A stretch of 16,847 nucleotides of DNA. Source: Sulfurimonas sp. GTDB lineage: Bacteria > Campylobacterota > Campylobacteria > Campylobacterales > Sulfurimonadaceae. Below, piece after piece: positions 15,074 to 16,847 of the stretch. A program made the position numbers and the translations under genes. Numbering within the stretch: position 1 is the stretch's first letter; each line of letters begins with the position of its first letter. Below the pieces are notes generated by a model. The model did not search any database. It saw nothing but the letters and a program-made list of their open reading frames with translations, and had not been told where the DNA came from. The stretch lies in the NCBI GenBank assembly GCA_027063585.1, contig JAMORM010000210.1, positions 1 to 16,847 on the forward strand, read 5' to 3'.

Positions 15074-16104
15074 AAATTGCTGTAATAAATTCCGGGAGTT
15101 CTTCAGTGAAGTTTAAACTTTTTGATATGCCGAGTGCAAATGTGATTAGAGACGAATTTGTCGAGCATATCGGTGAACCAAATTCACCAATACAAAATCA
15201 TTATGAGGCAATAAAGAGTTTACATGTAAACTTTGCAGACATTGATGCGGTAGGACATAGAGTTGTTCACGGCGGCGAGAAATTCAGAAATTCTGTATTG
15301 ATAGATGATGAGGTAATGGAAGCAATAAAAGATTTGATTCCTTTGGCACCTTTGCATAACCCGGCAAACCTCGAAGGCATAAAAGTTGTTTGTCAAAAAG
15401 CAGCGAATATTCCACAAATAGCTGTTTTTGACACAGCTTTTCATACTACACTTTCAAAAGAGGCATTTGTGTATGCACTACCTTATGAAATGTATGAAAA
15501 AAATAAGATTCGTCGTTATGGATTTCATGGAACATCGCATGCCTATTTACTTCAAGAAGCGGCAACACTGTTAAAGAAAAAAGTACAAGAGACCAATATC
15601 ATCACACTGCATCTGGGAAATGGGGCGAGTGCCTGCGCAATTAAAAATGGAAAAAGCTGTGATACTTCTATGGGCTTTACCCCGCTTGAAGGGCTTGTTA
15701 TGGGTACAAGATGCGGTGATATTGATCCTGCAATTGTATTATTTATGCAAAATGAACTGGATTTGAGTGCTGATGAGGTCGATGCTCTGCTCAACAAAAA
15801 ATCAGGACTGCTCGGTTTATGCGGTGAAAATGATGTAAGAAATATAGAACGTCGCAAAGATGACAAAGCAAAATTGGCACTCGATATTATGGTGCGCCGT
15901 ATTCAAAAGTACATAGGAGCGTATATGATTGTACTTGAAGATGTAGATGCTGTTGTATTTAGCGGTGGTATAGGTGAAAATTCTTTGTATGTACGAGAAA
16001 GGGTTATGAATAATAAGATATTGAAAAATATAAAATCATTGGTTATAAAAACAGATGAAGAGTTGCAAATAGCACATGAATGTTTGGGAGTTTTAAAAGA
16101 GTAA
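15070..16104 (+). CDS. ackA: Acetate kinase, compact form
   Basis: The enzyme transfers phosphate between acetyl phosphate and ADP, giving acetate and ATP, and works in reverse to activate acetate. Both signature patterns are present: VINSGSSSVKFKLF at 5-18 and MGFTPLEGLVMGTR at 201-214. The catalytic residues can be placed as Asn7, Arg64 (GHRVVHGG), Asp121 (FDTAFH), His153 (FHGTSH), Arg214 (TRCGDIDP) and Glu330 (TDEEL). The protein has 344 residues against about 395-400 in E. coli and C. jejuni. The shortfall is mainly in the loop after residue 25 and in the segment after IGENS near 305-322. No key residue is lost, so it should be active. Confidence 0.94.
   Translation: MKIAVINSGSSSVKFKLFDMPSANVIRDEFVEHIGEPNSPIQNHYEAIKSLHVNFADIDAVGHRVVHGGEKFRNSVLIDDEVMEAIKDLIPLAPLHNPANLEGIKVVCQKAANIPQIAVFDTAFHTTLSKEAFVYALPYEMYEKNKIRRYGFHGTSHAYLLQEAATLLKKKVQETNIITLHLGNGASACAIKNGKSCDTSMGFTPLEGLVMGTRCGDIDPAIVLFMQNELDLSADEVDALLNKKSGLLGLCGENDVRNIERRKDDKAKLALDIMVRRIQKYIGAYMIVLEDVDAVVFSGGIGENSLYVRERVMNNKILKNIKSLVIKTDEELQIAHECLGVLKE
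15220..15229. repeat. TTACATGTAA palindromic decamer, copy 5
   Basis: Exact copy inside ackA, read as Leu-His-Val codons (residues 51-53), in the region where this AckA is shorter than relatives. Confidence 0.7.
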
Positions 16105-16134
16105 AAAATTATACAGGCATAAAAACCTGTATAA
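16103..16134 (-). terminator. Intrinsic terminator of the cold-shock gene
   Basis: Perfect nine-base arms TTATACAGG (16109-16117) and CCTGTATAA (16126-16134) enclose an eight-base loop. Read on the minus strand, the stem is followed by TTTTTT (16108-16103), the classical form, 19 bases after the csp stop. Read on the plus strand there is no T-run, so it would stop ackA transcripts poorly. It touches the last bases of ackA. Confidence 0.75.
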
Positions 16135-16152
16135 AGAGTGTGAAGTTAACTA

Positions 16153-16371
16153 CTAAAGTGGAGTTACGTTCTCAGCTTGTGGGCCTTTTTGACCTTCACC
16201 AACTTCGAAAGTTACTCTTTGACCTTCAGCAAGTGAAACACGTCCACCACCATTGTTATTTACTTGACGGAAGTGTACGAATACATCTTTCCCACCATTG
16301 TCTTGTTGAATAAAACCATAACCTTTTTCATCGTTGAACCATTTAACTGATCCGTCTTGTAATTCTGCCAT
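16153..16371 (-). CDS. Cold-shock domain protein (CspA family)
   Basis: The 72-residue protein is a single OB-fold cold-shock domain that binds single-stranded RNA or DNA and melts RNA structure. RNP1 KGYGFI (16-21) and RNP2 VFVHF (30-34) are intact, with the usual aromatic [11 protein letters not shown] lead-in and the closing [10 protein letters not shown] motif. Length equals E. coli CspA (70). The ATG at 16371 has AAGG about nine bases upstream. The gene has its own candidate promoter, a leader of about 110 bases and an intrinsic terminator, so it is monocistronic. Which Csp paralogue it is cannot be told. Confidence 0.95.
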   Translation of the reverse strand: MAELQDGSVKWFNDEKGYGFIQQDNGGKDVFVHFRQVNNNGGGRVSLAEGQRVTFEVGEGQKGPQAENVTPL

Positions 16372-16481
16372 TGTCTAGCCTTGTATATTAATTTGTCAAA
16401 AAATTGGGAGAGTCTTTAGGAGGTTTTAACACATAGATCAAAAATCACACTAAAGATGAATTCACGCCTCATCTTTCACTT
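16372..16481 (-). promoter_or_regulatory. Predicted long 5' leader of the cold-shock gene
   Basis: If transcription starts near 16481, the leader is about 110 nt. Close to its 5' end is a hairpin with eight-base arms AAAGATGA/TCATCTTT (16452-16476) around a nine-base loop. Further down it contains ACCTCCT (16426-16420), identical to the 16S anti-Shine-Dalgarno core. Long structured leaders are usual for cspA-type genes and control stability and translation at low temperature; that role here is inference. Confidence 0.45.
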
Positions 16482-16487
16482 GGCAAC

Positions 16488-16516
16488 AGTATATCAGGTT
16501 TTTTTAAAAAAACCAA
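16488..16516 (-). promoter_or_regulatory. Candidate promoter of the cold-shock gene
   Basis: On the minus strand an extended -10, TGATATACT (16496-16488), lies 17 bases after TTGGTT (16516-16511), a partial -35. Between them sits the perfect palindrome GGTTTTTTTAAAAAAACC (16497-16514), an A-tract that may curve the DNA. Start predicted near 16481. Confidence 0.5.
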
Positions 16517-16596
16517 ATAAATAAGTAAATTTGAATAAATTCTTTTTAAAGTTAAGATATTTTTCTTAAAACCGATATTAATTCATAACTTTTTTT

Positions 16597-16656
16597 GGAA
16601 ACCAGACTTCAGTCTGGGCTGAATTACTTGAAAGCCTAAGAGATTAGTTTACGAAA
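16597..16656. repeat. REP/BIME-like element, copy 3, diverged
   Basis: The left unit is GGAA, one A, then the hairpin CCAGACTTCAGTCTGG (16602-16617, seven-base arms). The stem sequence differs from copies 1 and 2 but the tag, arm layout and trailing GGGCTGA are alike. The spacer (CTGAATTACTTGAAAG) resembles that of copy 2. The right unit is worn: CTAA/TTAG (16636-16647) followed by TTTACGAAAA, compared with CTTCCGAAAA in copy 1. Confidence 0.6.
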
Positions 16657-16677
16657 AAACTGCAAGGAAATAAAAAT

Positions 16678-16847
16678 ATGCATATATCTTCAAATAGTGC
16701 AATAAAAAATTTATATACAACAAAGCTCTCTCAAGATGATGTTAAAGCAATAAAAAAAGAGATAGCACAAAAAATGAAAGAGATAGCGTTACATGTAAAT
16801 GAAGAACCTAATGATGTAGATGAAACGATAAATAAAATAGTTTCTAA
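16678..16847 (+). CDS. Hypothetical protein, 3' end outside the window
   Basis: Only the first 56 codons are present. ATG 16678 is preceded by AAGGAAA (16664-16670), a good ribosome site seven bases away. The peptide starts MHISSNSAIKNLYTTKLSQDD and continues as a lysine- and glutamate-rich helix (VKAIKKEIAQKMKEIALHV) and an acidic stretch. There is no signal peptide or membrane segment. I do not recognise a family. Opening Ser/Asn-rich peptides of this sort occur in small flagellum-associated or cytoplasmic Sulfurimonas proteins, but that is only a resemblance. The frame contains an exact TTACATGTAA. Confidence 0.7.
   Translation, partial: MHISSNSAIKNLYTTKLSQDDVKAIKKEIAQKMKEIALHVNEEPNDVDETINKIVS
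16789..16798. repeat. TTACATGTAA palindromic decamer, copy 6
   Basis: Exact copy inside the truncated last gene, read as Leu-His-Val codons. Confidence 0.7.

Larger units (their letters stand above)
16372..16677. other. Intergenic region between the cold-shock gene and the last gene
   Basis: These 306 bases hold, from left to right, the csp leader, its candidate promoter, an AT-only stretch (about 16515-16596) in which I see no gene or clear signal, and REP copy 3. A TAGGAGG at 16418-16424 on the plus strand has no start codon at usable distance and is the reverse of the leader's ACCTCCT. Confidence 0.6.

Noticed and set aside
16418..16424. TAGGAGG on the plus strand as the ribosome site of a small gene
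   Set aside because: No ATG, GTG or TTG follows at 5-12 bases; it is the complement of the csp leader.

Overview
This AT-rich, tightly packed stretch looks like the chromosome of a Campylobacterota (epsilonproteobacterial) species, most likely close to Sulfurimonas. The basis is the CheA with a C-terminal response-regulator domain (CheAY), the iamAB-like mlaE-mlaF-mlaD-lipoprotein cluster, the protein similarities I recognise, and the codon use. I could not run a search, so the genus is an inference. No tRNA, rRNA, CRISPR array, transposase or prophage gene is visible.

Bases 1-7146, plus strand, form one run of seven genes with overlaps or very short gaps. It starts with cheA (5' end outside the window) and cheW, the core of the chemoreceptor signalling array. 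Next comes a Mla/MCE phospholipid-transport cassette: an mlaE permease carrying its own STAS domain, the mlaF ATPase, an mlaD with a long helical tail, and a PqiC-like lipoprotein. The run ends with an aminopeptidase P that probably uses a TTG start. A minus-strand gene of unknown function (7118-7549) overlaps its end.

Bases 7550-9065 hold a REP-type repeat, a long imperfect hairpin directly before a ribosome binding site, and a membrane diguanylate cyclase. Bases 9062-11865 are a minus-strand operon, read from high to low coordinates: a YbiT-like ABC-F ATPase, a DUF5718-like protein with fumarylacetoacetate-hydrolase-like motifs, and an eIF1/SUI1-like YciH. Two of these three are ribosome-associated families. 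A GNAT acetyltransferase gene and a convergent ychJ (SEC-C) gene follow.

Bases 12828-16104 hold a second, altered REP element and the pta-ackA operon, which interconverts acetyl-CoA and acetate with ATP formation. A minus-strand cold-shock protein gene with its own terminator, a candidate promoter and a roughly 110-nt leader follows. The window ends with a third REP element and the first 56 codons of an unrecognised gene.

The signals not explained by genes are: (1) the palindromic decamer TTACATGTAA, present six times exactly although about 0.1 copy is expected by chance, five times inside unrelated coding sequences; (2) a family of paired hairpins with a GGAA tag and covarying stems (REP/BIME type); (3) the 15-bp-arm hairpin before the cyclase gene; (4) the small ribosome-linked operon with an uncharacterised middle gene.
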